Below, piece by piece: positions 1 through 9,619 of a DNA stretch of 64,000 nt. Every line of letters begins with the position of its first letter. Within the stretch, counting starts at the first letter, position 1. Source of the DNA: RZYY01 sp036794825 (GTDB taxonomy: Bacteria > Bacteroidota > Bacteroidia > Bacteroidales > 4484-276); the NCBI GenBank assembly GCA_036794825.1, contig DAIRGA010000001.1, forward strand, positions 186,001-250,000, in the 5' to 3' direction. A model generated the notes under the pieces. The model was not told the origin of the DNA. It did not search any database and was given only the letters and a program-made list of their open reading frames with translations. The position numbers and the translations under genes are program-made.

Positions 1-2
1 AG

Positions 3-1262
3 GGCATTTGTCCCGTTGGCTGGCATTTGCCTACTACAAGTAAAGATTGGAGCAATTTGCAATCTTTCTTAGAAGGTCAAACAACGTACAGATGTAATGG
101 TATCTCAAATTATATTGCAAAAGCCTTAGCAGCTGATTCCTATTGGAATCAAAATAATACTCCTTGTGCACCAGGCAATAATTTTTCCACAAACAACGCA
201 ACAGGGTTTTCTGGTTTTCCTGGTGGATATGGATTTCAAAATAATTTCCAAAATTCTACTAACTATGGTGTCTGGTGGAGTTCTTCACAAATACCTAGCA
301 GTGGTGGTCTTACCTTCATTATATTTAATGACAGCCCAACTGTCGGCCAGGGTGATTGGCACAGGAGCTATGGATTAAGCGTCCGTTGCCTCAAAGACGA
401 AACAACTTCTTCCCAACTTAATGTAACTCCACCAAGCCAGGATGTTTTAAATGATGCCGGTACAACAACTTTTGAAGTTACTTCCAATACTTCCTGGGCA
501 GTTGAAGAAAATATTTCATGGCTTTCAGTTTCTCCACTAAGTGGCAGCGGCAATGGTACAATAACAGTTACTTATGATGCAAATCTCGATACCGAACCCA
601 GAATTGGGCAAATTACATTCACGGCCGAAGGAGGAAATCCAGTTGTAACTGTTTCGGTAAATCAGGCGGGTGCTCCGCAGTCTTGTGGCCAAATTGTGGA
701 TGCCAGGGATGGCCAAACATACAATACAGTACAAATTGGGACTCAATGCTGGATGAGAGAAAACTTGAACTACGAAACTGGTAATAGTTGGTGCTATGAG
801 AACAATCCAGCAAATTGTGATATTTATGGAAGGCTTTATGACTGGAATACTGCCCTTTCAGCCTGCCCAACTGGATGGCATTTACCAAATTTAGCAGAGT
901 GGAGTGATTTAACAGATTTTGTGAGTAGCCAACCAATGTATCTGTGTAATGGCAATACAGATTGGGTTGGAAAAGCACTTGCATCAACTTCAGGTTGGAA
1001 CTATTATGAATACAACGCTTGTTCAATTGGATATAACCAAAATTTAAACAATGCCACCGGCTTTACAGGCCATGCGGGTGGCTTACGCGAGGTCAACAGT
1101 ACATTCATCTACAAAGGTGGCGAATGCTTCTTCTGGAGTACTACTGAGTATGAAACTACAGAAGCCTTTAGCCTGCAATTGGATTATGGCAGCCCAGGAG
1201 CATACCATTACAACCACAATAAAGATTGTGGGGTGAGTGTCCGTTGTTTAAAGGACAATTGA
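3..1262 (+). CDS. Secreted FISUMP-BACON-FISUMP protein, 5' partial
   Basis: The frame is open from the left edge, so the start and any signal peptide lie outside the window; 419 residues are visible. Two FISUMP domains (Fibrobacter succinogenes major paralogous domain) are recognisable from the CPxGWHLP motif near each start and the G(L/V)SVRCLKD ending; they cover about residues 1-130 and 225-419. Between them (about 136-222) is a BACON domain, seen in the phrases TSNTSWAVE and WLSVSPLSGSGNGTITVTY. Both families are common in secreted or surface proteins of Bacteroidetes, and BACON is thought to bind carbohydrate or mucin. No catalytic domain is visible. The C-terminus ends directly after the second FISUMP domain, so no sorting domain is attached. 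The role is probably surface adhesion or scaffolding, which is inference. Confidence 0.85.
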   Translation, partial: GICPVGWHLPTTSKDWSNLQSFLEGQTTYRCNGISNYIAKALAADSYWNQNNTPCAPGNNFSTNNATGFSGFPGGYGFQNNFQNSTNYGVWWSSSQIPSSGGLTFIIFNDSPTVGQGDWHRSYGLSVRCLKDETTSSQLNVTPPSQDVLNDAGTTTFEVTSNTSWAVEENISWLSVSPLSGSGNGTITVTYDANLDTEPRIGQITFTAEGGNPVVTVSVNQAGAPQSCGQIVDARDGQTYNTVQIGTQCWMRENLNYETGNSWCYENNPANCDIYGRLYDWNTALSACPTGWHLPNLAEWSDLTDFVSSQPMYLCNGNTDWVGKALASTSGWNYYEYNACSIGYNQNLNNATGFTGHAGGLREVNSTFIYKGGECFFWSTTEYETTEAFSLQLDYGSPGAYHYNHNKDCGVSVRCLKDN

Positions 1263-1273
1263 TTTTCATTTTT

Positions 1274-1295
1274 GAATAGCCGAAAATGGCTATTC
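1274..1295. terminator. Hairpin after the FISUMP gene
   Basis: GAATAGCC (1274-1281) pairs with GGCTATTC (1288-1295) around a 6-nt loop, 11 nt after the stop codon. No U-tract follows, so termination is possible but weakly supported. Confidence 0.3.
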
Positions 1296-1371
1296 CGGCT
1301 GCGGGTTTGGTTAAAGTATCGAAGGAAAGTTCCAAAAGAAATTCTAAAATTGAAAATGTTGAAAATAAGGT

Positions 1372-1684
1372 AATAAGGTTATTGAATTTCATTGCGTTAC
1401 CCTTTTTACTAAGATTTGGAAAATGGATAAGGTTTTGCTTTTCCGGTGGGGAGCAAAAAGAACTGGCCAGGTCATTTTGAATTCAAACTTCCTGGATATT
1501 TTAGGGGGGTTGAAAAGTAATTCCTGCAATTTCCGGTTTCCAAAAATGGCTGCTTAGGATCAGTAAACCTTATTTCCCATAAATCAATCTTAGTAGAACT
1601 GATCGATCTCTATAAATAATCAAACCTTATTACCTTATTTTCAATGGATTGAGCCCTGACAGGGTTCCAAACCCTGTCAGGGCT
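1372..1684. repeat. Direct repeat copy 1 with terminal palindrome
   Basis: This 313-bp non-coding unit begins AATAAGGTTATTGA and ends in a palindrome AGCCCTGACAGGGTT (1652-1666) / AACCCTGTCAGGGCT (1670-1684) with a 3-nt loop. It recurs as a diverged copy at 1712-2142. The parts left of the gap junction are 151 nt long in both copies. No open frame in it looks like a protein. Together with copy 2 it fills almost all of the gene-free stretch 1263-2227. Confidence 0.85.
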
Positions 1685-1711
1685 TTCTGGTCATAACCAC
1701 CTTCCAACGAT

Positions 1712-2142
1712 AATAAGGTTATTGATTTTCATTAGGTTACCTTTTCTACTAAGGTTTAGGGAGAGGATAAGGTTTTGCTTTTCCGGTGGGAAGCAAAAAG
1801 AACCAGTCAGGTCATTTTGAATTCAAACTTCCTGGATATTTTAGGGGGGTTGAAAAGTAATTNNNNNNNNNNNNNNNNNNNNNNNNNNNNNNNNNNNNNN
1901 NNNNNNNNNNNNNNNNNNNNNNNNNNNNNNNNNNNNNNNNNNNNNNNNNNNNNNNNNNNNNNCCTGCAATTTCCGGTTTCCAAAAATGGCTGCATAGGAT
2001 CAGAAAACCTTATTCCCCAAAACCAACCTTAGTAGAACTGGCCGCCCCCAAAAGTCATAAAACCTTATTACCTTATTTTCAATGGATTGAGCCCTGACAG
2101 GGTTTGTACCAAAGGCATCCGCTGGAAAACCCTGTCAGGGCT
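1712..2142. repeat. Direct repeat copy 2, interrupted by N gap
   Basis: This is a diverged second copy of the unit at 1372-1684. Its left part (1712-1862) matches copy 1 up to GAAAAGTAATT; its right part (1963-2142) resumes at CCTGCAATTTCCGG, exactly where copy 1 continues without interruption. Its terminal palindrome (arms 2090-2104 and 2128-2142) has a 23-nt loop instead of 3. Apart from the loop and the Ns the copies differ in length by only about 2 nt. Confidence 0.85.
1863..1962. other. Assembly gap, exactly 100 N
   Basis: A run of exactly 100 N is a conventional placeholder for a scaffold gap of unknown size. It lies inside repeat copy 2. Comparison with copy 1 suggests that little or no sequence is missing if the join is right. 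Confidence 0.98.
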
Positions 2143-2227
2143 GTTCGTAAATACTTTTTTAGGGTTACAACCATAAAAACTCATGGATTTTAATTATTTT
2201 TGCGGTCATAACCCAAAATCATGAATT

Positions 2228-3448
2228 ATGATAGCGAGAAAGCAGTATTTGGATCAATTCGGGGAGTTTATTGACAAACCTTTTATCAAAGTGCTGACAG
2301 GCATCAGACGTTGTGGCAAATCGGCCATGCTTCAACTTTTGAGAGAGCAGCTACTTGGCCGTGGTATTGCAGAAAGTCACATCCTACTGATCAACTTTGA
2401 GAGTTTTGAGTTTTCGGGATTGGATACTTCGGAAAAACTCTATGAATATCTTCGCAGTAAAATCATTGACAATCAACGTTTTTATATTTTGCTCGATGAG
2501 ATACAAGAGGTGAAGGAATGGGAAAAAACCGTCAATGCACTCACCGTTGATTTCGATACTGATGTTTATATTACCGGTTCAAATTCCCGGTTACTTTCAT
2601 CGGAACTGGCAACCTACCTTGCCGGGAGGTACGTTCAAATACCTGTTTACACACTCTCTTTTGCCGAATATCTCCATTTCAAACAGCAGCGCGACCCTGA
2701 ATTGAGCATAAATACACATGGGGCTTTTGCCGCGTTTTTGCAAATGGGTGGCTTCCCGGTTTTGCACACGCTCGACTATCCAGTGGAAACGGCCTGGAAA
2801 ATCGTATTCGATATTTATTCATCAGCTATCCTGCGCGATACGGTGCAGCGCCACAATATCCGCGATGTTGAATTGCTCGAAAGGGTGGTCAGGTTCGTAT
2901 TCGACAACATTGGCAACAGCTTTTCAGCAAAAAACGTAGCCGACTTTTTTAAAAGTCAACAACGCAGGATTGATTTGAATACGGTGTACAACTACCTTTA
3001 TGCTCTCGAAAGCGCTTTCATCATTTACCGCACTCCCCGTTACGACATCAAAGGCAGGGAAATTCTGAAAACATTCGAGAAGTATTTTGTTGGCGATCAT
3101 GCACTTATATATGCTTTGATGGGCTATCGAGGCAGAATGATCGGGGGATTGCTCGAAAACATCGTTTCGCTTGAGTTGCGGCGAAGGGGTTATAATGTTT
3201 ATGTCGGAAAAATTGATGACAAAGAGATTGATTTTATGGCTGAAAAGAAAGATGAAAAAGTTTATGTGCAGGTATGTTACCTCATGGCGGAGCAAAGTAC
3301 AATTGACAGGGAATTCCAGCCACTTCTCAGCATTCGAGACAACCACCCCAAATATTTAGTCACAATGGACGAATCCTGGCACGATAACGTGGAAGGAATA
3401 AAGGTGCTTCATATTGCTGACTTCCTTCTAATGGAGGGCCTTTCATAA
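2228..3448 (+). CDS. AAA_14/DUF4143 family ATPase
   Basis: This 406-residue protein has a Walker A motif GIRRCGKS (residues 25-32) and a Walker B motif FYILLDEIQ (about 85-93), followed by a sensor-like YITGSNS. This is the arrangement of the AAA_14 family. The C-terminal half, with MGGFPVL and ending in a restriction-enzyme-like segment (EIDFMAEKKDEKVYVQVCY), matches DUF4143. These proteins are abundant, multi-copy and largely uncharacterised in Bacteroidetes and archaea; a DNA-related or toxin-antitoxin-like role has been suggested but not shown. The gene stands alone and is bracketed by copies of the same palindrome (2090-2142 and 3484-3516), suggesting it sits in a repeat-rich, mobile-prone patch. 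No transposase is next to it. Confidence 0.9.
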   Translation: MIARKQYLDQFGEFIDKPFIKVLTGIRRCGKSAMLQLLREQLLGRGIAESHILLINFESFEFSGLDTSEKLYEYLRSKIIDNQRFYILLDEIQEVKEWEKTVNALTVDFDTDVYITGSNSRLLSSELATYLAGRYVQIPVYTLSFAEYLHFKQQRDPELSINTHGAFAAFLQMGGFPVLHTLDYPVETAWKIVFDIYSSAILRDTVQRHNIRDVELLERVVRFVFDNIGNSFSAKNVADFFKSQQRRIDLNTVYNYLYALESAFIIYRTPRYDIKGREILKTFEKYFVGDHALIYALMGYRGRMIGGLLENIVSLELRRRGYNVYVGKIDDKEIDFMAEKKDEKVYVQVCYLMAEQSTIDREFQPLLSIRDNHPKYLVTMDESWHDNVEGIKVLHIADFLLMEGLS

Positions 3449-3483
3449 ATCTAATGATGAAATTCCGGTTTTCGAATAAGTTG

Positions 3484-3516
3484 AGCCCTGACAGGGTTTC
3501 AGACCCTGTCAGGGCT
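3484..3516. repeat. Third AGCCCTGACAGGGTT palindrome
   Basis: AGCCCTGACAGGGTT (3484-3498) and GACCCTGTCAGGGCT (3502-3516) form a 15-bp-arm palindrome with a 3-nt loop, as at 1652-1684. A degenerate relic (GAGCCTTTACAGGGCT, about 3564-3579) follows. The rest of the gene-free stretch 3449-3774 shows no coding or RNA signal except the promoter element at 3728. The hairpin could also end transcription of the ATPase gene. Confidence 0.8.
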
Positions 3517-3727
3517 GATACTGACCGGTCTTACAAGGCATCAAACCTTGTTATCAATGGATTGAGCCTTTACAGGGCTTTTGTTTTTAAACAATTATCC
3601 CATGAGGTTTAACCGACAATAAGCCGTTTTTCAATTTCATCTGCCTTCCTGATGCCAATGACGGGTTAACTTCCGCTGATTATGACCAGATGAGGGGCGG
3701 GTTGTTCGGATAAGAGAATATCTTTTC

Positions 3728-3735
3728 TACTTTTG
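3728..3735 (+). promoter_or_regulatory. Bacteroidetes -7 box (TACTTTTG)
   Basis: Exact TAnnTTTG match 39 nt before the ATG at 3775. A TTG at 3702-3704 could serve as the -33 element, with a 23-nt spacer. The box argues for the ATG at 3775 over the upstream in-frame TTG at 3733, which lies inside it. Confidence 0.5.
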
Positions 3736-3774
3736 TCCGTTGATAAAACTTCTATTCACTCAATTTCTTCTGAC

Positions 3775-6700
3775 ATGAAACGACTTCTTGTACTTTGTTT
3801 GCTGATAATGAACTTTTTATCAGTTTTTAATGGATTTACCCAGAATGCTCCGGAAGGAACGGTGATGACCGCCGAAACCTTTTCCGGTATCAAATTCCGC
3901 AGTATAGGGCCGGCGCTGATGGCTGGCAGGGTGGCTGATATTGCCATTCACCCCGAAAACAACAATATCTGGTATGTGGCTGTCGGGTCAGGTGGTATTT
4001 GGAAAACCACCAACTCCGGCACTACCTGGACACCCATTTTTGATAATCAGGGTTCATATTCAATTGGTTGCATCACCATTGATCCGACCAATCCCAATGT
4101 GATCTGGGCAGGAACCGGCGAAAATGTCGGAGGTCGCCATGTGGGTTATGGTGATGGAATTTATCGCAGCGCCGATGGTGGGGCGACATGGCAAAATATG
4201 GGGTTAAAAACATCAGAGCATATTTCGAAGATCATCGTTCATCCGACCGATCCCCTGACGGTGTGGGTTGCGGCACAGGGGCCACTTTGGTCGAAAGGAG
4301 GGGAGCGTGGTGTTTACAAAACGGTGGATGGCGGAAAGACATGGAAAAAGACCCTGGGCGATGACCAGTGGGTTGGTGCAACCGACATCATGATAGACCC
4401 GCGCGAGCCGAAGCTGCTCTATGCAGCCACCTGGCAGCGCCATCGCAATGTGGCCGCTTACATGGGTGGCGGGCCGGGAACCGGCATTTACCGCTCCACC
4501 GACAGCGGCGAAACGTGGGAAAAACTTACCAACGGGCTGCCCACATCGAATATGGGAAAAATTGGCCTGGCCATTTCTCCCCAGCAACCAGACGTGATTT
4601 ATGCTGCCATCGAGCTTGACCGCCGTAAAGGTGGTGTCTATCGCAGCGAAAACCGGGGTGCAAGCTGGACAAAACAATCTGACGCCGTGGCCAGCGGAAC
4701 CGGGCCTCACTATTACCAGGAACTTTATGCCTGCCCGCATCAATTCGATAAAATCTACCTGGTAAGCGTGTACATGCTGATTTCGGAGGATGGCGGGAAA
4801 AATTTCAAACGGATGAACCACCGCTTTATGCACGTGGACAATCATGCCATCGCCTTTCGGAAAAATGACCCCAACTACCTGCTGGTGGGAAATGATGGAG
4901 GGCTTTACGAGACTTTCGACCTTACACAAAACTGGAAATTTGTGGCCAACCTTCCGGTAACACAGTTTTACAAAGTGGCTGTGGATGATGATTTTCCTTT
5001 TTACAACGTATATGGCGGCACACAGGACAACAACACCCAGGGCGGGCCATCGAGGACAGACAACGTGCATGGAATCCGCAATGCCGACTGGTTTGTTACC
5101 CTTTTTGGCGACGGACACCAGCCGGCCACGGAGCCTGGAAATCCGGATATCGTCTATTCGCAGTGGCAGCAGGGAAATCTCGTCCGCTACGACCGGACAA
5201 CCGGCGAATACATCTTCATCAAACCACAACCTGAAGAGGACGACAGTCTGGAACGCTTCAACTGGGATTCGCCAATATTAGTAAGTCCGCACAAGTCAAC
5301 CAGGCTCTACTTTGCCTCGCAGCGCGTGTGGCGATCGGAAGACCGCGGCGACAGCTGGACAGCCATTTCCGCTGATCTGACCCGTAACCAGGAGCGCATT
5401 ACCCTGCCAATCATGGACAAAACCTGGAGCTGGGATTCACCCTGGGATTTCCTTGCCATGTCGGATTACAACAGCATCACTTCACTGTCGGAATCACCGC
5501 TGAAAGAGGGGCTTATCTTTGCCGGCACTGATGATGGTTTGATCCAAATCACCGAAAACGGAGGCCAATCCTGGACAAAGGTTGAGGTGGGATCGCTTCC
5601 CGGAGTGCCTGCAACGGCATTTGTCAACGACATCAAAGCCGACCTTTTTGATGAAAACACCGTCTATATCGCACTCGATAATCACAAATACGGCGACTTC
5701 GCTCCCTATCTGCTGAAAAGCACCAACAAAGGCCGCACCTGGAGCTCCATCCGCAGTAACCTGCCCGACCGCACGCTGATGTGGCGTATAGTTCAGGATC
5801 ACGTAAAGCGGGAGCTGATGTTTTTAGCCACCGAATTTGGAATATGGTTTACGCCCGACGGTGGAAATCAATGGATTCAGTTCAAAGGCGGCCTTCCGGT
5901 GATTTCCTTCCGCGACCTGGCCATCCAGCAGCGCGAAAACGACCTTGTGGCCGCTTCATTTGGAAGGGGATTTTATATACTCGATGATTACAGTTTTCTA
6001 AGAGAGGTCACCGAAACGCAACTAAAGGATGAGGCTGTGATCTATCCGGCACGCAAGGCATGGTGGTACATCGAAAGAAAAACTTTAGGCTCGGAGCAGA
6101 AGGCCTCTCAGGGAGATGCCTATTTTACAGCAGAAAATCCGCCTTTTGGCGCTGTTTTCACCTATTACCTGCGTGATTCGTATGAATCTTCAAAAGCGCT
6201 GAGGCAGAAAAATGAAAAGGATTTAACTGCACAAAACAAGGATATACCCTTCCCGGGCTGGGAAGCAGTGGATGCTGAGAGGACTGAAGATGCCCCAAAA
6301 GTCTGGATTTTCATCAACGACCAGGATGGGAACCTCGTCCGGCGGATTGAAGGAACCAACACGAAAGGATTTAACCGCGTTGCCTGGAATCTGCAAATCC
6401 CATCTGCTATAGCCATTCAATCGGTAGTTTCGGAATGGGAACCCTCCAGCCCGATGGCAGCCCCCGGAACCTACACAGCTACGTTGTTTAAACTGATTAA
6501 TGGCGAATTTACCCAACTCGCCGACCCGATAAGCTTTGAGGTGGTTCAGATGCGCGAAGGTACTTTAAAAGGCGCTGCCCCGGAAGTTACTGCCGGATTC
6601 TGGAAAGAGGTTGAAGGTGTTCGTGGATCGGTGACCGCCACATCCGCAGCGCTGCGCAACAGCCTGAAAAGGGTTGAACTGATGCGCAAAGCGCTGGCCC

Positions 6701-7047
6701 GCACGCAGGTTGAACCACAGGAGCTGGAAAGAAGAATCTCGGAAGTACGCTCGCAGCTTATATCGCTGGATAATGAGCTAAACGGCAACAGATCGAAACA
6801 GGAAGTAGGCGAAAATCAGAAGCACACCGTTAACGACAGGCTTTCGGCTGCAATGCTGGGCACCTTTGGCTCAACTTATGGTCCGACCGCCACTCACCAG
6901 AAAAGCCTTGAAATTGCCAAACGTCAGCTTGGCGGAATTAAAGAGAAACTGGAAGTGCTGCGATTAACAACAATTCCTGGTTTAGAAAGAGATCTCGCCG
7001 CCGCCGGTGCTCCCTGGTTTGAAGGGCAACCGCTGCCGGAAGAGTAA
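3775..7047 (+). CDS. Secreted sortilin/VPS10-like beta-propeller protein
   Basis: The ATG at 3775 gives a 1090-residue protein with a clear signal peptide (MKRLLVLCLLIMNFLSVFNG, then FTQ). The body carries repeated Asp-box/BNR motifs of the form S-x-D-x-G-x-T-W (for example TTNSGTTW, SADGGATW, TVDGGKTW, STDSGETW), typical of seven- to ten-bladed propellers in the VPS10/sortilin-like and 'WD40/YVTN/BNR-like' exoprotein families of Bacteroidetes. The C-terminal 350 residues hold an FlgD-like beta-sandwich (WIFINDQDGNLVRRIEG) and then a charged helical segment (about 980-1060). Many relatives are annotated 'glycosyl hydrolase', but no catalytic residues can be assigned. It is monocistronic and convergent with rnr. 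The function is probably extracellular binding or protein handling, which is inference. Confidence 0.85.
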   Translation: MKRLLVLCLLIMNFLSVFNGFTQNAPEGTVMTAETFSGIKFRSIGPALMAGRVADIAIHPENNNIWYVAVGSGGIWKTTNSGTTWTPIFDNQGSYSIGCITIDPTNPNVIWAGTGENVGGRHVGYGDGIYRSADGGATWQNMGLKTSEHISKIIVHPTDPLTVWVAAQGPLWSKGGERGVYKTVDGGKTWKKTLGDDQWVGATDIMIDPREPKLLYAATWQRHRNVAAYMGGGPGTGIYRSTDSGETWEKLTNGLPTSNMGKIGLAISPQQPDVIYAAIELDRRKGGVYRSENRGASWTKQSDAVASGTGPHYYQELYACPHQFDKIYLVSVYMLISEDGGKNFKRMNHRFMHVDNHAIAFRKNDPNYLLVGNDGGLYETFDLTQNWKFVANLPVTQFYKVAVDDDFPFYNVYGGTQDNNTQGGPSRTDNVHGIRNADWFVTLFGDGHQPATEPGNPDIVYSQWQQGNLVRYDRTTGEYIFIKPQPEEDDSLERFNWDSPILVSPHKSTRLYFASQRVWRSEDRGDSWTAISADLTRNQERITLPIMDKTWSWDSPWDFLAMSDYNSITSLSESPLKEGLIFAGTDDGLIQITENGGQSWTKVEVGSLPGVPATAFVNDIKADLFDENTVYIALDNHKYGDFAPYLLKSTNKGRTWSSIRSNLPDRTLMWRIVQDHVKRELMFLATEFGIWFTPDGGNQWIQFKGGLPVISFRDLAIQQRENDLVAASFGRGFYILDDYSFLREVTETQLKDEAVIYPARKAWWYIERKTLGSEQKASQGDAYFTAENPPFGAVFTYYLRDSYESSKALRQKNEKDLTAQNKDIPFPGWEAVDAERTEDAPKVWIFINDQDGNLVRRIEGTNTKGFNRVAWNLQIPSAIAIQSVVSEWEPSSPMAAPGTYTATLFKLINGEFTQLADPISFEVVQMREGTLKGAAPEVTAGFWKEVEGVRGSVTATSAALRNSLKRVELMRKALARTQVEPQELERRISEVRSQLISLDNELNGNRSKQEVGENQKHTVNDRLSAAMLGTFGSTYGPTATHQKSLEIAKRQLGGIKEKLEVLRLTTIPGLERDLAAAGAPWFEGQPLPEE

Positions 7048-7084
7048 GATAGATTTATCTTGCTGTCAATCAGGAACATTCAGG

Positions 7085-9322
7085 TCAGGACTTTCTGAAC
7101 TTTGGAGCAAAAGTCTTCTTCGGCCTGTATGATTCATCACGATAGGATACCAATTCGTAGTCGAGTTGTTTCTTGCGGATATCAATGTTTTTCACCCGGA
7201 TACGGATTGGGTCGCCGAGTTTATACTCACGCTGGTAGCGGTGCCCGATCACTTTGTAATTGTCTTCGTCGAGGTAATAAAAGTCATCATCAAGGTCTTG
7301 CAGTCTGACCATCCCTTCGCATTTGTTCTCCTTGATTTCGACAAAGATGCCGTATTTTGAAACTCCTGAAATCAAACCGTCAAACTCCTGTCCGATCTTG
7401 TCCGACATGTATTCGGCCTGCTTGTATTTGATGGAAGCGCGTTCGGCTTCCTGTGCTTTGCGTTCCATTTCGGAGGAGTGGTTGCAGTAACCTTCATATT
7501 CGTCGGCGCTTACCGATGGTTTTTTGTCGAGATAGTGCTGCAACAGCCTGTGCACCATCAGGTCGGGATAGCGGCGGATAGGGGAGGTAAAATGGGTATA
7601 ATAGGGAAATGCAAGCCCGTAATGACCTATGTTTTTAGTTGAATATTCAGCTTTCGCCATCGTGCGAACGGCGAGCGTTTCCACAAGGTTTTCCTCACCT
7701 TTTCCATGCACTTTATCAAACAGTTCGTTGAAGGATTTTGCCAGACTGAGCTCGGAACCGATGCGCATTTTGTAACCTAATTTCCCGACAAACTGGATAA
7801 ACTGGTTCAGCTTCTCCGGGGATGGCTGATCGTGAATCCGGTAAACAAAAGTTTTTGGCTCGATGGCTCCTCTTTTGCGCCCGATGCGCTCGGCAACACG
7901 CCGGTTGGCCAGCAGCATGAAATCCTCGATCAGGTAGTTGGACTCCTTTTGCTCTTTTACAAAAACATCAATCGGTTTGCCCTTCTCATCCAGCCTGAAT
8001 TTTACTTCCTGGGTATGAAAGCTGATAGCGCCTTTTCTGAAGCGCTCTTCTTTAAGTTTCGATGCCAGTCCCCACACTATTCCGATTACCTCCGAAAGCT
8101 CGCCCTCGCCGGTTTCTATTACTTTCTGCGCTTCTTCATAATCGAATCGCCGGTCGCTGTTGATGATCGTTTTTCCAAACCACTCGCTGATGATCTTTGC
8201 GTTTTCGTCCAGTTCAAAAACTGCCGAAAAGCAGAGTTTGTCTTCCCTTGGACGAAGCGAGCAAACGTTGTTGGAGAGTTTTTCCGGCAACATCGGGATC
8301 ACCCTGTCAACCAGATAGATGGATGTGCCGCGCTGGAAAGCCTCTTTGTCAATTTTGCCTTCCGGCTTTACATAATACGACACATCGGCAATGTGTACAC
8401 CCACCTCGTGGTTGCCATTGTCGAGCCTGCGATAACTGATGGCGTCGTCGAAATCCTTTGCATCGAAGGGATCAATGGTGAAGGTGGTGATCTGGCGGAA
8501 ATCTCTCCGTTTTTTGATCTCGTCCTCTGGAATTTCGATGGGGATTCGGGCTGCTTCTGCTTCAACCTCTTTTGAGAAAGAGAGCGGGAAATCATTTTCG
8601 ACCAGGATAGCCTGCATCTCCACCTCGTTGTCGCCCGGCCTGCCCAGCACCTGCGTCACCTCGCCGAAAGGGTTGTTGGCATGTTCGGGCCATTCGGTCA
8701 TTTTTACCACCACTTTTTCACCGTGTTTAGCGCCATTGAGGTTGGCCAGCGGGATAAAAATATCCACCGGCATGTTGGGGCTTTCCGAAATCATAAAAGC
8801 AAACTTGAGCGACTTCTCAATGGTTCCCACAAAATGGGTTTTGGCTCGTTTGATAATTTCGATGATCTCACCCTCAGGCTTATGCCCCTTCCTTCGCGGG
8901 AAAAGCCGAACTTTCACCATATCCCCGTGAAGGGCATGACCGGTGTTGTTGGCGCCGATAAACACATCCTCGCCCAAATCCGGTGAAGTAACATAAGCTT
9001 TGCCGGTTTGCTTCATATCCACTTTCCCGGTAACCGACGCCTTGAATCCCTGTTCCGAAGTAAGTTTTTCGGGATTAGCCCTGAATTTTCCGCGCCGCAG
9101 CTGCTCGAGTTCGCCTTTGGCCGCCATCTCTTCCATGGCTTCCACTACCAGGTTTTTGGCCGATTTATCATTCGCCCCAAGAAGATGGGCAACCTGCTTG
9201 TAATTGAAGCTGCCAAAAGGGTTTTCGGCAAAATGACTTCTTACTCCGGCAATGATTGCTTTCCTGCCCAGACGGATCTTTTCGGTTTTCTCTTTTTTCG
9301 GTGGTCTGCGTTTTTTTGACAT
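7085..9322 (-). CDS. rnr: Ribonuclease R
   Basis: This 745-residue protein has the RNase II/R architecture: a basic N-terminus with a winged-helix-like region (about 15-75), cold-shock OB folds (about 80-230), the RNB catalytic domain (about 260-590) with the metal-binding Asp cluster in FTIDPFDAKDFDDA, and a C-terminal S1 domain (about 640-720, GLISGVSKYGIFVEI). It is a processive 3'-to-5' exoribonuclease that degrades structured RNA in the cytoplasm. Length and domains are normal for the family. The basic ends (MSKKRRPPKKEK and RPKKTFAPKFRKS) fit RNA binding. The gene is monocistronic. The ATG at 9320-9322 is the first in frame. Confidence 0.97.
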   Translation of the reverse strand: MSKKRRPPKKEKTEKIRLGRKAIIAGVRSHFAENPFGSFNYKQVAHLLGANDKSAKNLVVEAMEEMAAKGELEQLRRGKFRANPEKLTSEQGFKASVTGKVDMKQTGKAYVTSPDLGEDVFIGANNTGHALHGDMVKVRLFPRRKGHKPEGEIIEIIKRAKTHFVGTIEKSLKFAFMISESPNMPVDIFIPLANLNGAKHGEKVVVKMTEWPEHANNPFGEVTQVLGRPGDNEVEMQAILVENDFPLSFSKEVEAEAARIPIEIPEDEIKKRRDFRQITTFTIDPFDAKDFDDAISYRRLDNGNHEVGVHIADVSYYVKPEGKIDKEAFQRGTSIYLVDRVIPMLPEKLSNNVCSLRPREDKLCFSAVFELDENAKIISEWFGKTIINSDRRFDYEEAQKVIETGEGELSEVIGIVWGLASKLKEERFRKGAISFHTQEVKFRLDEKGKPIDVFVKEQKESNYLIEDFMLLANRRVAERIGRKRGAIEPKTFVYRIHDQPSPEKLNQFIQFVGKLGYKMRIGSELSLAKSFNELFDKVHGKGEENLVETLAVRTMAKAEYSTKNIGHYGLAFPYYTHFTSPIRRYPDLMVHRLLQHYLDKKPSVSADEYEGYCNHSSEMERKAQEAERASIKYKQAEYMSDKIGQEFDGLISGVSKYGIFVEIKENKCEGMVRLQDLDDDFYYLDEDNYKVIGHRYQREYKLGDPIRIRVKNIDIRKKQLDYELVSYRDESYRPKKTFAPKFRKS

Positions 9323-9560
9323 GACGTTGAGGTTTGAATTTCAGGCGAAGGTAATCAAACTCGCCGAATGTGTTAAACGAAAATTCCAGAGCCAAAGGCC
9401 GATATCCTCTTACAAAACCCAATAATTCTCTTTTTTGACAGAAACGAAGTAATTTCATTCCCGCCATCTATGTCCCTTCCATCGCGCTCATCGAGTCATC
9501 AGCCATTACTCCTGAAATCCTGGCAGTTTTACTGCTGTAAAATGCTCAAAACCATTTCAT

Positions 9561-9593
9561 TTTGGCAAAAAGTCACTGTTTGCATTAATTTTG
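9561..9593 (+). promoter_or_regulatory. Bacteroidetes promoter of the J-protein gene
   Basis: TTTG at 9561-9564 (-33) and TAATTTTG at 9586-9593 (-7, exact consensus) are separated by 21 nt. The start codon at 9620 lies 26 nt downstream. Confidence 0.6.
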
Positions 9594-9619
9594 TTCATGG
9601 AGCAGAAAAAAAATCAGAA

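Noticed and set aside
1775..2032. Open frames running through the N gap
   Set aside because: They exist only because Ns do not create stops; the region is a non-coding repeat.
4213..5229. Long open frame (338 codons) on the minus strand
   Set aside because: It is antisense to the beta-propeller gene, has no family resemblance and no promoter, and reflects codon bias of the real gene.
7832..8575. Open frame of 247 codons on the plus strand
   Set aside because: Antisense shadow of rnr without recognisable motifs.
9470..9619. N-terminal extension of the J-protein
   Set aside because: It would begin upstream of the promoter at 9561-9593, and the J domain starts exactly at the ATG 9620.
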